Assembly (NCBI RefSeq): GCF_963924675.1
Contig: NC_089226.1
Coordinates: forward strand, 54,560,205 to 54,624,204
Reading direction: 5' to 3'
From: Phocoena phocoena
Lineage: Eukaryota; Chordata; Mammalia; Artiodactyla; Phocoenidae
DNA length: 64,000 nt
The notes beneath the pieces were generated by a model, which saw only the letters and a list, made by a program, of their open reading frames with translations, ran no database searches and had not been told where the DNA came from. Positions within the stretch are counted from its first letter, which is position 1; every line of letters starts with the position of its first letter. Made by a program: the position numbers and the translations under genes. Shown here piece after piece: positions 23,263 to 33,396 of the stretch.

Positions 23263-24480
23263 AAAATTTGCAAATCATGTATGTGATACAGGATTAATAT
23301 TCAGAATATACAAAAGGACTCCTCAAACTCAACAACAGAAAACAAACAACCTGATTCAAAACTAGGTAATGGGGCTTCCCTGATGACGCAGTGGTTGAGA
23401 GTCCACCTGCCAATGCAGGGGACGCGGGTTCATGCCCCAGTCCGGGAAGATCCCACATGCCGCGGAGCAGCTGGGCCCGTGAGCCATGGCCGCTGAGCCT
23501 GCGCGTCCGGAAGCCTGTGCTCCGCAACGGGAGAGGCCACAACAGGGAGAGGCCTGCATACCGCAAAAAAAAAACCAGCTAGATAATGGATTTAAATAGA
23601 CCTTTTGCCAAAGAATACATACAAATGGCCAATAAGCACATGAAAAGATGCTCAACATCACTAATCATTAGGGAACTGCGAATTAAAAACTATAATGAGA
23701 TACCACCTCACACCCATTAGGATGACTATTATCAAAAAAACAGAAAAGAAGTGTTGGGAGGATGTAGAGAAATCCCAGCCCTTGTGCACTGTTGGTGGGA
23801 ATGTAAACTGGTGCTGCCAGTGTGGAAAACGATATGGAGGTTCCTCAAAAAAACTAAAAAACAGAACTACCATATCACCAAGCAATTCCACTTCTGGGTA
23901 TGTAACCAGAAGAATCAGAAGCAGGGTCTCGAAGAGATATTTGTACTCCCATGTTCATGTGGCATTATTCACAACAGCTAAAACATGGAAGCAACCCAGG
24001 TGTCTGTCACTCTACCAATGAACAGATTACCAAAATGTGGTTTATACACACAGTGGAATATTATCCAGCCTTAAAAAAGGAAAGAACCCACCTCCCCATC
24101 CTTCCCAAAAAAAAAAAAAAAAAGGAAAGAAATTCTGCAATATGCTACAATATGGATGAACCCTGAGGACATCTGCTAAGTGAAATAAGCCAACACAAAA
24201 AGACAAATACTGTACAATTTCACTTATATGAGGTACTTAAAGTAGAGACAAAATCATGGAGACAAAACATATAACAGTGGTAGCCAAAGGCTGTGGGGAG
24301 GGGAGAATGAGAATATGGGAAGTTAGTGTTTAACAGGCACAGAGTTTCAGATTTACAAAATGAAAAGTGTTATAGGGATGGATGGCGGTGACGGCTGCAC
24401 AGCAATGTGAATGTACTAAGCAAGCCGTAAATTGGATAGGTAGCCACTGATGATAAAGATTTTGTTTTAGTAAAAGGGGG
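23263..24480 (+). mobile_element. L1 fragment 'D', right part (ORF2 C-terminus and 3' region)
   Basis: It continues the L1 text cut at 15753: 'gcaaatcatgtatgtgatac', 'aacatcactaatcattaggg', 'aattccacttctgggtatgt', 'ataagccaacacaaaaagac', ending in degraded 3' sequence near 24480. A SINE splits it at 23373-23576. It is more diverged than elements 2 and 3, consistent with being the host of their insertion. Confidence 0.78.
23373..23576 (+). mobile_element. CHR-type SINE, short form
   Basis: Complete SINE. The flanks aactaggtaatgg (23360-23372) and agctagataatgg (23577-23589) form the target-site duplication in L1 fragment D. Confidence 0.92.
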
Positions 24481-24834
24481 CATCTAATGCCAGGGTGAGT
24501 GGAAGTCCTACTGTGGAAGACACTATCCACCCCCATGGACTCTAGCAGAAAAGTCAGTGATGTCGACCAACCCAGAGCAGACTCCCTTCTCACTGCAGCT
24601 GAGCCCCTGAATCCCCAACTCAAGTTCCCATCCGGTCTTGACCTACTGCCCTGACAATGGCCTGGAGCCCTCTGGGAACTCTCACCTGCCCTTCACATAC
24701 CCACAGACCTCAGGGAATTATGCCGATAACACAAAGCAGGACCCACCCTCTCCAACCCCTACCTCACCCCCGCACACCAGGGAGCCCCGAGGAGAGAAGC
24801 AGGGGCAGACAGGGAATTCAAAAGTAGCACCTAC
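24481..24834 (-). other. Unique part of USP35 intron 7 next to its 5' splice site
   Basis: I see no exon or clear repeat. The sequence is ordinary intron DNA with pyrimidine-rich patches (+ strand 'ctccaacccctacctcaccc'). Everything to its left in the window is L1/SINE. Confidence 0.6.
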
Positions 24835-25028
24835 TCGGAAGCCATGAACAAGGCCTGAAGGATGCTGTTCACATAGCACGTGTTGCCCAGATTGATTAAA
24901 CCAATCTTGCCAGTGTCTGACTTGGCCATGAGCCGGGGGTAGAAGCCAGCCAGCTCACTCTTCTGCGAGGTCCAGGCATCCTGCCCCAGCAGCTGCTTGA
25001 TTCGGTCCTCATTGGGAACATGGAGGTC
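24835..25028 (-). CDS. USP35: USP35 coding exon 7 (catalytic Cys box)
   Basis: Reading the minus strand, acceptor ctcag ends at 25029 and the exon begins GAC CTC CAT. It encodes residues 400-463 plus two bases of codon 464. It contains GLINLGNTCYVNSILQALF, the Cys box that opens the USP (peptidase C19) domain. Counting all exons puts the catalytic Cys at residue 450, the position known in human USP35. The donor reads GA|GTAGGT, so the exon ends in phase 2, as expected for the human-like continuation MAS-D. The His box and the rest of the catalytic domain, more than half of the roughly 1,018-residue protein, are not found to the left and must lie outside the window. Confidence 0.96.
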
Positions 25029-25435
25029 CTGAGGGGGAAACAAGCCAGCAGGACAGTGGGCACCAGGTTTAGCTCTAAAAATATCATCTCCTCTGGGAAG
25101 CCTTCTTGGACTACAGCCTACTACACACCTGCCCAAGCATATCACCCCAAACATGCCCTAAAGATGTGTGAGAACAGCTCCTTGTTTTCAAACATGTTCT
25201 AGGTTTTCATCTTGACGTGTGGGCCTTCTACATGATCTTTCATGCCACAGCTGCCTTAAGAAAGGGGTAAAATCCCTACCGTGTAGATGAAAAAACTAAG
25301 ACCCAGATAGAGAAAGAATTTTCTTAGAGGCAATAAGCGAGGAATCTACTATATGTTACATGAGCCCAGGATGTGACAGACTGTAAGCAATGACAACACT
25401 GGCCCACTGGCCCAATCCAGCAGTGTCGAGATCTC

Positions 25436-25570
25436 AACCCTGGCCCTGACTCTTGTCCTCACAGCTCTCTGGCTGTGGTCAGTGAGCCTCTCTGACTCAG
25501 TCAGTTAACCTCCCTGGACCTCAGTTTGCTCATCTGTCAAGTGAGGATACTCCTACCTTATATCAGTTTG
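25436..25570 (+). repeat. MIR-like SINE relic
   Basis: The block 'tccctggacctcagtttgct' then 'catctgtcaagtgagga' is the conserved MIR core region. Confidence 0.75.
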
Positions 25571-26260
25571 GCACTCTATACCTTCACGGTGCTTGCTCCT
25601 GTTTTCACCTCCTCTACTTTAAAGTTTGCGGAGTCAGCTTTGTCGAATTAGTAACGCCCTACCCCAACCCTGAACTTGATCCTACAGTCAGGACAGTGGG
25701 AGGATCCTGGGGGTCTGCGGTATGGGTCCTTGGTCACAGGCTCAGGGGTTAGCATGCTTTCCCACTTGTTATCCTATTTCACATTAAACAGCTGCACTGA
25801 AAAGAATATTACCAAGCACTGGTTCTAATAATGACATATTTTAAAGAAAAACACCTAAGCATAATGCAGTATTACTTAGTAGATTTAGGCGATATTCATG
25901 ACAGTTCCTCTAGCCCCATTCTCGTTTCCAGATCCTGAGCACAGTTCCTAGATTTGTCTAAGGCCCTTGAGCTTCAGACCAGCTTACACTGAAAGCCCTC
26001 GTCGCTGCAGAAGGTCTGGCTCAAGCGGTGGTTTAACACATCTGCTCACTCATTTCCCAGGACTGTTTATCAGACAATTTATCAGATTAGTCAGTCACCT
26101 CTCACAGATGATAAAAAATATAGTAGCTGTCTGAGGCAAGGTAAGAAGATAAGGGCTCAGTATCTTCTCTCTTAGTCCCTTCTTTTTCCTTCCTATTATC
26201 CCCTATCCAAGCCCCACCCCACACACAACGGGAACAAATAGGGACAAAAAGACAGAACCG

Positions 26261-26344
26261 GTATAAAATAGGTAACTAATAAGAACCTGCTGTATATATA
26301 AAAAAATAAAATTAAGCAAAAAAAAGAAAGCTAAAAAAAAAAAT
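26261..26344 (+). mobile_element. Very short L1 3'-end insertion in USP35 intron 6
   Basis: About 84 bp: 'gtataaaataggtaactaat', 'aagaacctgctgtatata', then A-rich. It is bounded by gacagaaccg at 26251-26260 and 26345-26354, a clear target-site duplication (longer if the adjoining A's are counted). Confidence 0.88.
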
Positions 26345-28481
26345 GACAGAACCGACACCCCACCCTGCAACACAAGCATACAAGATACAAAAATATGCAC
26401 ACTAGGAAAAAAAAAAAATCAAATGCTTTTTCCCAAAGAAGGTAACTCTGTACTCTTAGGAGAATAGAGAATAAAACAAAAACTTTCAAATACCTTTCAA
26501 GCTCCTCATGTGACTGGAAGTCTACATAACATGTAGCTCCCTCAGCAAGGACCACAGCTCCCAGAGAAACTGCCATGACTTACTACAACTGCCTAAGTGA
26601 GAGAACTTTCCAGAATGTATAAAGGAGACTGTATACAAAGGATGTACTCCTATAATACATATGAAAGAATTTTATAAACAATAAAACCCCATGAATACTT
26701 TGCTGCCTTGCCTCTCAAAGTGGCTTGAAGCAAGGGGTAGTCAAAGCCATAGGACAAATGTCACACATCTTCCTAGAGCTATAGTCACTGATATTCAAGG
26801 AAGAAAAATGTTTAAATTACAAGTGTTTATGATTATGAAGTATATACTTGAATCTTTGAGATAAAATGAGATTTTAGAGAAACTCTGAGCTTGTGTCAGG
26901 CTGCAGGAGGGTGAGTCCCCTCCTCTGAGTTCAAGCACTTCAGAAGACATGTTTGAGAAGCCCAGATCTGCTGGACCAAGCAGTCACACAACCTGGTTTT
27001 CACCACCTTCCACTCTATCCTTCTGTTCTTCCCTCCCCTCCACCACACTTTACCACCAAACAGTACTTGCACATTCCTGCTCCCACACCTTACCCACTGA
27101 CCTGTCTGGGGGCCTCCTCCTGCCGGTCCCTGTCCCTCAAGGCCTAACTCCTACATCCCCTCTCCAGAAGACTTTCCAGAATCTTCTCAAGTGGGGGTCC
27201 CACACTATCTATACCTGTCTTATAGAGCCTAACTTCCTACACCTAGTTGTATAAGTTATCTACAGACTCACCTTGCCCGCTGGATCAGACCATAGCCTCT
27301 AATGTGCAAAGCCTGGATCTCACTCAGCGTAGGTTTCCCCTGGCGCCCAGGGCAGGGCCATGCTCCCTCCTCTTTGCTCACATCTCCATGATACCATACT
27401 TCACACTACAGTGTTCATTCACTCAGACATTTATTAGACACAGAGATCAAAATGACATGGTCCCTGCCCATCAGAAGCTCACAGTAACAGTCACTCCCAA
27501 CAGGTTTAAGTCCTGTCTTCTCCGCTCAACCACCTCCAGTGCCAGGGAGCTCATGATTGAGCACGGCAGCTACTTCTATTGTTAGTTAGCTCCGACTGTT
27601 TAAAAAAAAACACCACCTCTTCCTCACATTAAGTTGGAAAAACTAAGAAAATCCAAGTAAACGCCAGAGGTTTTGTTTGTTGTATCTATCACCTCTCACT
27701 CATGGTGGATTGTTCCCTTACGTGTTTTGTAATCTGGGGATTATAAACTCATCTTTAGTAGAATTCTGTCTTTGTGGCTTGAAAGCAGTATCATTTCTGT
27801 TTCTATCAGGCAATCCTTGGGTATTACAAGTTTATGACCACTTTCAATGAGCTTAGGGTGCTACAACACCGAAGAAGATAAGAATTTGAACCCCTAAACC
27901 CACATGAGAGCAGTCCAACGATGACAATTTCTTTTTTCCCAATCCAGAGCCCAGACCAAGCCAGAGAGCCTTCCTTGATGTCTACTTGGAACCATGTGTA
28001 TTTTTTCTAGAACACCCTTTTGCTAATGGTAAAGCCTTTCTTGGGTCCTGATTTACATGGGCCTCTCAGTGCTGATTCCCTGATGGGGGCAGACCCTAAG
28101 CCTCAACTCCTGTCCCCACCGGCTCAAGCCCCTTGGGGACTGAGGCTGGCCATCTCACCCACTGCCCCTCCCCACCCGGGGCAAAAGAGTATCACCTCTC
28201 ATTTACCATTCTGGAATTTGGTTTTCTCTTCCTTTTGGGCCCCTGGGGATTCCCCCTTGCTCTCTTGCAAGCTCAGCTATGTACTTAAAAAGACATCTGT
28301 TACATTTTAACAAGCATTTCTAGGTGTTTTGTAATGGGACACTTCTCAGGTTACCTATCTGCTGTGTTACAGAAATGGAAGTCAGACCAGAGGTTCTAAA
28401 AGGGCCACCACTTACCTGGATGTCTTTCACCCACACTTGGACCTGCCCTCTGTATCAAGCAATGGGAAAGGGCTCAGCAAC

Positions 28482-28640
28482 CCTCAGCCCTGGCTGCATC
28501 TCCCACTACCTCTGTGACTGCATAAGACACCAAACCTCTCCAAGTCTCATTTTCCTCATCTTTGAAACTGAAATAACAATAGTACCTGCCTCACAGATTT
28601 CTAGTGAGCAACAGAAGACAAAACATATGGAAAGACACTG
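28482..28640 (+). repeat. MIR-like SINE relic
   Basis: It includes 'cctctgtgactgcataagac' and 'ctcattttcctcatctttga' followed by 'agtacctgcctcacaga', the usual MIR order. Confidence 0.78.
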
Positions 28641-28844
28641 CCAAGTGTGACTCTAGCTACAAATGTTATTGTCCTAGCAACCCAGCAAGCCCGGTTCAGA
28701 AGCCCTTTCTTCCTTGCAGCCTCCTCCTCTAACTGGATATCTTTCCCCCCTCTGCCGCCTCACCGCTCTCAGGCTGACCCTCACAGGCATTTCTTAAGCT
28801 GCTTAGATCCCAGTTACGGGTAAACACGTCAGTCACCCCTCTAC

Positions 28845-28945
28845 GCTGTGAGCTCCTCAAAGGGAGGAGACGTGGTCTGCCTCATGCCTGTGTCCCCAGT
28901 TCCCAGCCTGGGCCTGGCACAGAGTAGGGCATAAGTCTTGTGAAC
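28845..28945 (+). repeat. L2-like 3' end relic
   Basis: The phrase order 'gtgagctcctcaaagggagg', 'gtgtccccagttcccagcct', 'gcctggcacagagtagggca' matches the conserved 3' end of L2. Confidence 0.7.
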
Positions 28946-29446
28946 AATTGTAAACCATCTCTGCTCTGGAATGCTCAGTCTAAGAGGAAACAGACATACA
29001 GACAGTGACCATGTGTGACTGAGGGATACACTAGGGCTGTGGAAGCTCAGAGAGGCCATGACCCAGCTGAGGGGCAGAGTGCGGGGGGCGTGTAATTTAG
29101 AGTTATCAGGGAAGGCTTCCTGAAGGAGAAACACTTGAGCAGAAACTTCAAGAAGAAGGCTTGGTAGAAATAAGAGCTATCCAGGCAGACAAGACAGGAG
29201 TTTAAGTTAGAGAGATCGGCATATGCAAAGGCTCAGAACAATCGAGAGAGGAAGATCCATCTGGGGGAATGGCAGGTGGCTCAGTGTGCCTGAAGCACAC
29301 GATGGGCTGGGGGAGGTAATGGGAGACAGCCAGGGACCAAAGGATAGAGGGCTGCCACTAACCTGTAGTGTGGTCTTGAGCAAAGCCCAAATCGGCACCC
29401 TCCTCAGAGTGGGGCAGGGGAGCAATGGGGACTGTCACTCACTCAC

Positions 29447-29605
29447 CTTGATGGCCTCCATGACGGGTTCGTACAGATCCGGGAAGCCCGGGAACCTGAA
29501 CACCATGCAGTGGACCAGCTCCGCCAGCTGCTCCAGGCAGCTGGTCCCCGAGTTGGAGTCCTCCTTGACCAGAGAGGCCACCATTGGGGGGATGTGAGGG
29601 AGGAG
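29447..29605 (-). CDS. USP35: USP35 coding exon 6
   Basis: Acceptor ctcacag precedes CTC CTC CCT; the donor is ATC AAG|GTGAGT. The exon is 159 nt, phase 0 at both ends, and encodes residues 347-399, starting LLPHIPPMVASLVKED and ending LYEPVMEAIK. This is the last piece of the helical-repeat (ARM/HEAT-like) N-terminal region before the peptidase domain. The reading is uninterrupted and agrees closely with what I recall of human USP35. It joins without gap to exon 7 (DLHVPNEDR). Confidence 0.97.
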
Positions 29606-31032
29606 CTGTGAGAGCAGAGCAGGGTTAGTCAGCACCAGTTTACCCACCTGAGACATGGGATGGTGGTCAGTGCTGGAAGCACCCAGAGCTCCTTGAAGCA
29701 AGGAGGTCTGCCCACCTGACCACTGTGCCCCTTACCTGCATAGGGCTCTGAGCTCTGCAGGCAGGTGACCCTCTTTATAAGACACATGACCTTGGATACT
29801 CTTCCTCAGTCTCTTCATCTGTTTAATGGGACAAATAATTCCCTCCTCACAGCTAAGGGGAGGCCTGGGCCTGAGCCCCAGCTATTAAGTATCAGCCAAC
29901 CAACCTGCCTGAAGCGCTTGAAGGTCTGAGTGACCAGGGCTACTCTGTCACCCAGGAGTGATGCTGGGGCCACAGTGTGGTCAGCTGGTGGCAGCTGACA
30001 GAACATGAGCGGCAGCAAACTTTTATATGTCAAGCACTCACAGTGACATGTGGCAATTACTATCCCCATCTTACAGAGAAGAAATTAAAGTTAGAGAGGT
30101 TATGTAATTTGCCAAGGATATCACCATGGGTTCTGGGAGAAGTTGGTGTCTGAGCCAGGTCTGTCTGAACTCAAAGTCCATTTCTTTCCTCTGTGCTACA
30201 GTGTTAACTTTCAAACCCACAGGGGAGCTACACCATAGTGTCCCAGGGATGGAAGAGTCAGGCCACAGAAACTGGGAGCAGGGGAGCTTGGGAGAAGGAT
30301 GAAAAGAAATAAATATCTACCAAGTCCCTAGAATGTGGCAGGCTCTTGATAAATGTCACCTCATCTAATCCTGTCCCACCCAACCCAGGCCCTGAGAGGT
30401 AAGTGCCTGGCCCGAGGTCACCCCATTTAGTAAATGACAGACAGAGCTGGGACTCAACCCCCCATAACCCCAATCCCTGGTTCTGTGCTTTTCCCACTGC
30501 ACAAATCAGGAAGCATAAAGTTTCTGCAGTGACCAAGGACCACGAGAAGCTAGGAAGGACACTGGATCAGGAGTCAGACCAACTCAGCTGGAATCTTCCT
30601 TGTACTGCTCACCAGCTGTTACCTGGGACATGCGACCTTATCTCCCTAAACTGCAGTTTCTTCAGCTGAAAAATGGGGGAAATGATAGAACCTCCCTTTG
30701 GGGCTACTCTGGGAGTAAAATGAATGAACATGTGGACTGTCTTTAGCACTGTGCCTGCCACATAGCTGGCACCCAAGTAACACAGCTGCCATCATTCTAG
30801 GCCTGCCACTCTACTCAAGACCCATGGGGAGGTCACACCCATTCTTTGGCCTCAGTTTTCTATCTGTAAAATTGGGTCTCAAGTCTCCAGTCCTAACGTC
30901 CAGGACTTGGAGGTCTTGGGCTTCAAGCCCCAACCCCTTAAGCCCCAACAGAGACAGCATGTCTGGCCTCCAGCCAGACCTGTGGAGGATGCAGGACCGC
31001 CCACCTTCGGGGCAACACGCAGGGGCCCTTAC
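29606..31032 (-). other. USP35 intron 5, MIR relics
   Basis: No exon is seen. MIR-like sequence lies at about 29760-29850 and 30560-30790 ('gagtcagaccaactcagctg', 'cctccctttggggctactct'). Another old relic at about 30030-30190 carries 'cccatcttacagagaagaaa'. The remainder appears unique. Confidence 0.55.
30560..30790 (+). repeat. MIR-like SINE relic
   Basis: It includes 'tgctcaccagctgttacctg', 'aaactgcagtttcttcagct' and 'aaaatgggggaaatgata'. Confidence 0.78.
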
Positions 31033-31134
31033 CAGGTGGAAGGCCTCATGGGAGTGCTGGAAGGTCAGGAGCATATACTTGAGGACAGACAAGGCAGCTC
31101 CCCGGACAATGGGATACAGAAGCTTGGAGAAAAC
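31033..31134 (-). CDS. USP35: USP35 coding exon 5
   Basis: Acceptor ttccag precedes GTT TTC TCC; the donor is CAC CTG|GTAAGG. The exon is 102 nt, 34 codons, phase 0/0, residues 313-346, beginning VFSKLLYPIVRGAALSVLKY and ending EAFHL. It belongs to the N-terminal helical-repeat region, which in the family supports binding and localisation and not catalysis. The frame is open and continuous with exons 4 and 6. Confidence 0.96.
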
Positions 31135-31552
31135 CTGGAAGAAAGCCTCTGGTCAGGAGTCCCCCAGGCCTGGGCCACCCAAGGCCAAGGGTAGCCACAG
31201 GCCTGAAAGGGGTCCAGAGATGCTGGAGTTAAAGCAGCAGACCCATGTGGGAGTAAGAACACAGAGGTGCTCACAGACCTGGGTGGATGGATGGGTGGTG
31301 AGATGGACAGCAAAACAGTTAGATATCTGATGGATGGATGGATGGACATACCAAAAGTGACACACACACTTGAATGAAGAGTCAGAAGAATGAATGGGGG
31401 AAACCTGAAGCCCAGAGAGAAGCAGTGAATTGTCCCAGGTCACAGCAAGCTTGGGTGGGAGCCCCGTGCTCTGCCTCCCAGACCTGCATTGCCCCTGGCA
31501 AGAGACTAGCAGGAAAGGCCAGAAGCCGGGGCTAGGACAGGGGCCCACCAAC
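31135..31552 (-). other. USP35 intron 4, with (GGAT)n-type tract
   Basis: A short intron. The + strand has a degenerate GGAT/GATG tetramer tract at about 31284-31346 ('gatggatggatggatgga'). Nothing else is recognised. Confidence 0.6.
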
Positions 31553-31682
31553 CTTCTCAATTTTGGCGAGTGACACCTCGATCAAGATGCTGAACTTCTT
31601 AACCGCGGCCAGGCCCTTCAGCAGTGCAATGATCCACTTGTCAATGTTCTTCCCCAGGGGCCAGGACACCCAGTCGATCATC
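31553..31682 (-). CDS. USP35: USP35 coding exon 4
   Basis: Acceptor ctcaccag precedes G ATG ATC GAC; the donor is GAG AAG|GTTGGT. The exon is 130 nt, starts in phase 2 and ends in phase 0, and encodes residues 269 (last base) to 312: MIDWVSWPLGKNIDKWIIAL onward, ending SLAKIEK. It is part of the helical-repeat region. The splice junction completes Arg-269 (AG from exon 3 plus G). The donor (GTTGGT) departs from the usual GTRAGT. Confidence 0.96.
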
Positions 31683-32054
31683 CTGGTGAGGGGAGTGACC
31701 GTGACACAAGGATCAGGGAGGCCCAAATGCCTGGGAGGGGGCAGCCCAGGGACCAGCCATAATGACCTGAGATCCCCCCACACTGACTCACACCTACACA
31801 GGGCAGCCCTGGGATCCGTGGGATGAACAGGACACCTCTGGGAACTGCAAATATGCCCAGCACAGGCACCTGGCAGAGACTGGGGCTCCCAGCCTGGCAG
31901 AAGGGGAACCAGGCCCTCTCAGTATCCCAAACCCCACCTCATACACAGTGAGTTGCAGTGGCAGAACAGGGCTTTTGGCTGCCTCTGTCTGGACTGTGAG
32001 GCCCAATGGCAGGAGGAGTACTGCCCCCAGGCTGGAAGCTCTGGCTCCAGCAAA

Positions 32055-32170
32055 CCCTTGCTTGTGACCTGGAGCAAGTCACTCACTCTCTCTAGCCTCA
32101 GTTTCTTCCTCTGTCAAATGGGGATAATACCTACCTCACAGATTTGTTATATGAGTTAAAAGAGATAACA
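32055..32170 (+). repeat. MIR-like SINE relic
   Basis: The sequence 'agcctcagtttcttcctctg' then 'tcaaatggggataataccta' is the MIR core. Confidence 0.8.
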
Positions 32171-32374
32171 ACAGCTAACAGCTAACATTTATGTCATATT
32201 CAGTCTGTACCAGGCACTGCTCCATCTGCCTTACATGTATTAACCCTTCTGACCCCCTCAAGATAATGCCTGCATGCACTGAGCATGAAGCTGCCACACA
32301 GTAGGTGCTCAGAAAAACGTCACTAGTATCATTACTTTTATATTCAGTAGACTGGGCTATAAAGAGAACAACAG

Positions 32375-32620
32375 AGAGCAAAGCAAATAGTAGTAATTAT
32401 GGTGATAATAGCTACCATTACACTGTTCTATGCACTTTACACGTAATATCTCATTTTATCTAATTCAATCCTCACAACAAACCTGTAAGATGAGTTCAAT
32501 TATACTACAAATTATGGATGAGGAAGCTGAGGCATAGAGGGGTTGAGTAACTTGCCCAGAGTCACACAGGCAAGAAGTGGGAGAGCCAGGATTTGAACTC
32601 ACACAGCTTATCTCCAGAAC
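32375..32620 (-). repeat. MIR-family relic, reverse
   Basis: Wording typical of the complementary MIR strand: 'atgcactttacacgtaatat', 'cctcacaacaaacctgtaag', 'ggaagctgaggcatagaggg', 'agtcacacaggcaagaagtg'. Confidence 0.75.
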
Positions 32621-33263
32621 CTACACTCTTACCCACTGAAGACAAGGAATCCAGGAAGGCCCAATGAAGACAGTGGATCTGCACACAGGTATGGAAAGAA
32701 TGGCAGCGGGGAAGGGGGATGCCAGGTAGATGGGGTCTGCAGAGCCAAAGGCCTGCAGGCAGGAGGGTAGGTGTCATATTCGGGGATCACAGGCCAGGCA
32801 TATGTGGCTAGATCACAGGTGCAATGATGTTCAAATGAGGTGGGGGATGTGCAAGAGCTCTGTGAGCTGAAAAGCACCCAAACTCTGTTTATCATACTTG
32901 CCAAACTCAGAAAGCACTTGATTAAAGTAATTTTACCTCCTATCATTGACCCTGTGGAAACCTGACAACTTCTTATACCACCTCTGCTATTACAGAGGGG
33001 AGAACTGAAGCTCAGAGACTTCACTGACTTGTCCAGGGTCACAGAGTTGGTACCCAGCCTGAGAGCATCACTAGGGCAAGGCTCTCTGTGTCTTACACAT
33101 CCAGCCTGGGGCCAGGCACAGGAAGGGCTCAAAGAAGGATGGATGAATGAACAGGCATGAGGGCCTGGGCCCTCTGACACTATATCTAGCCCAGCAATCC
33201 CACCCAGTGGAAGGGGCTTCTGGGAGAGAGAGAGACCTGACCACCACTCGTCCCTCAGCCCAC

Positions 33264-33396
33264 CTGCTGATAGCAGTCAGCATCTGGGAGTCGGTCACAC
33301 TGTCATCATTGCTGAGGTTCCGGACGACACCATCCATGAGCTCCAATGGGAGGTGCTGGACCACACTGGCCAGGGCGCTAGATGGTGGCTCCTCCT
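33264..33396 (-). CDS. USP35: USP35 coding exon 3
   Basis: Acceptor ttccag precedes AG GAG GAG CCA; the donor is AGC AG|GTGGGC. The exon is 133 nt, phase 1 in and phase 2 out. It encodes residues 225-269 in part: EEEPPSSALASVVQHLPLEL, then MDGVVRNLSNDDSVTDSQML, ending TAIS(R). The three Glu codons bridge the exon 2/3 junction (G|AG). It belongs to the N-terminal helical repeats. It is open and in frame with both neighbours. Confidence 0.96.

Larger units (their letters stand above)
25029..29446 (-). other. USP35 intron 6, with MIR/L2 relics and a short L1 tail
   Basis: No exon is visible. MIR-like stretches lie at about 25436-25570 and 28482-28640 (both with 'cctcagttt/ctcattttcctcatct' wording), and an L2-like 3' end lies at about 28850-28945. 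A short L1 insertion sits at 26261-26344. About 29085-29260 resembles an ancient repeat ('ggaaggcttcctgaaggaga') that I cannot name. The remainder appears unique. Confidence 0.55.
31683..33263 (-). other. USP35 intron 3, MIR relics
   Basis: No exon. MIR-like relics lie at about 32055-32170 ('agcctcagtttcttcctctg') and about 32375-32620, in the opposite sense ('gaggaagctgaggcatagag', 'cagagtcacacaggcaagaa'). A further scrap lies near 32990-33060. Confidence 0.55.
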
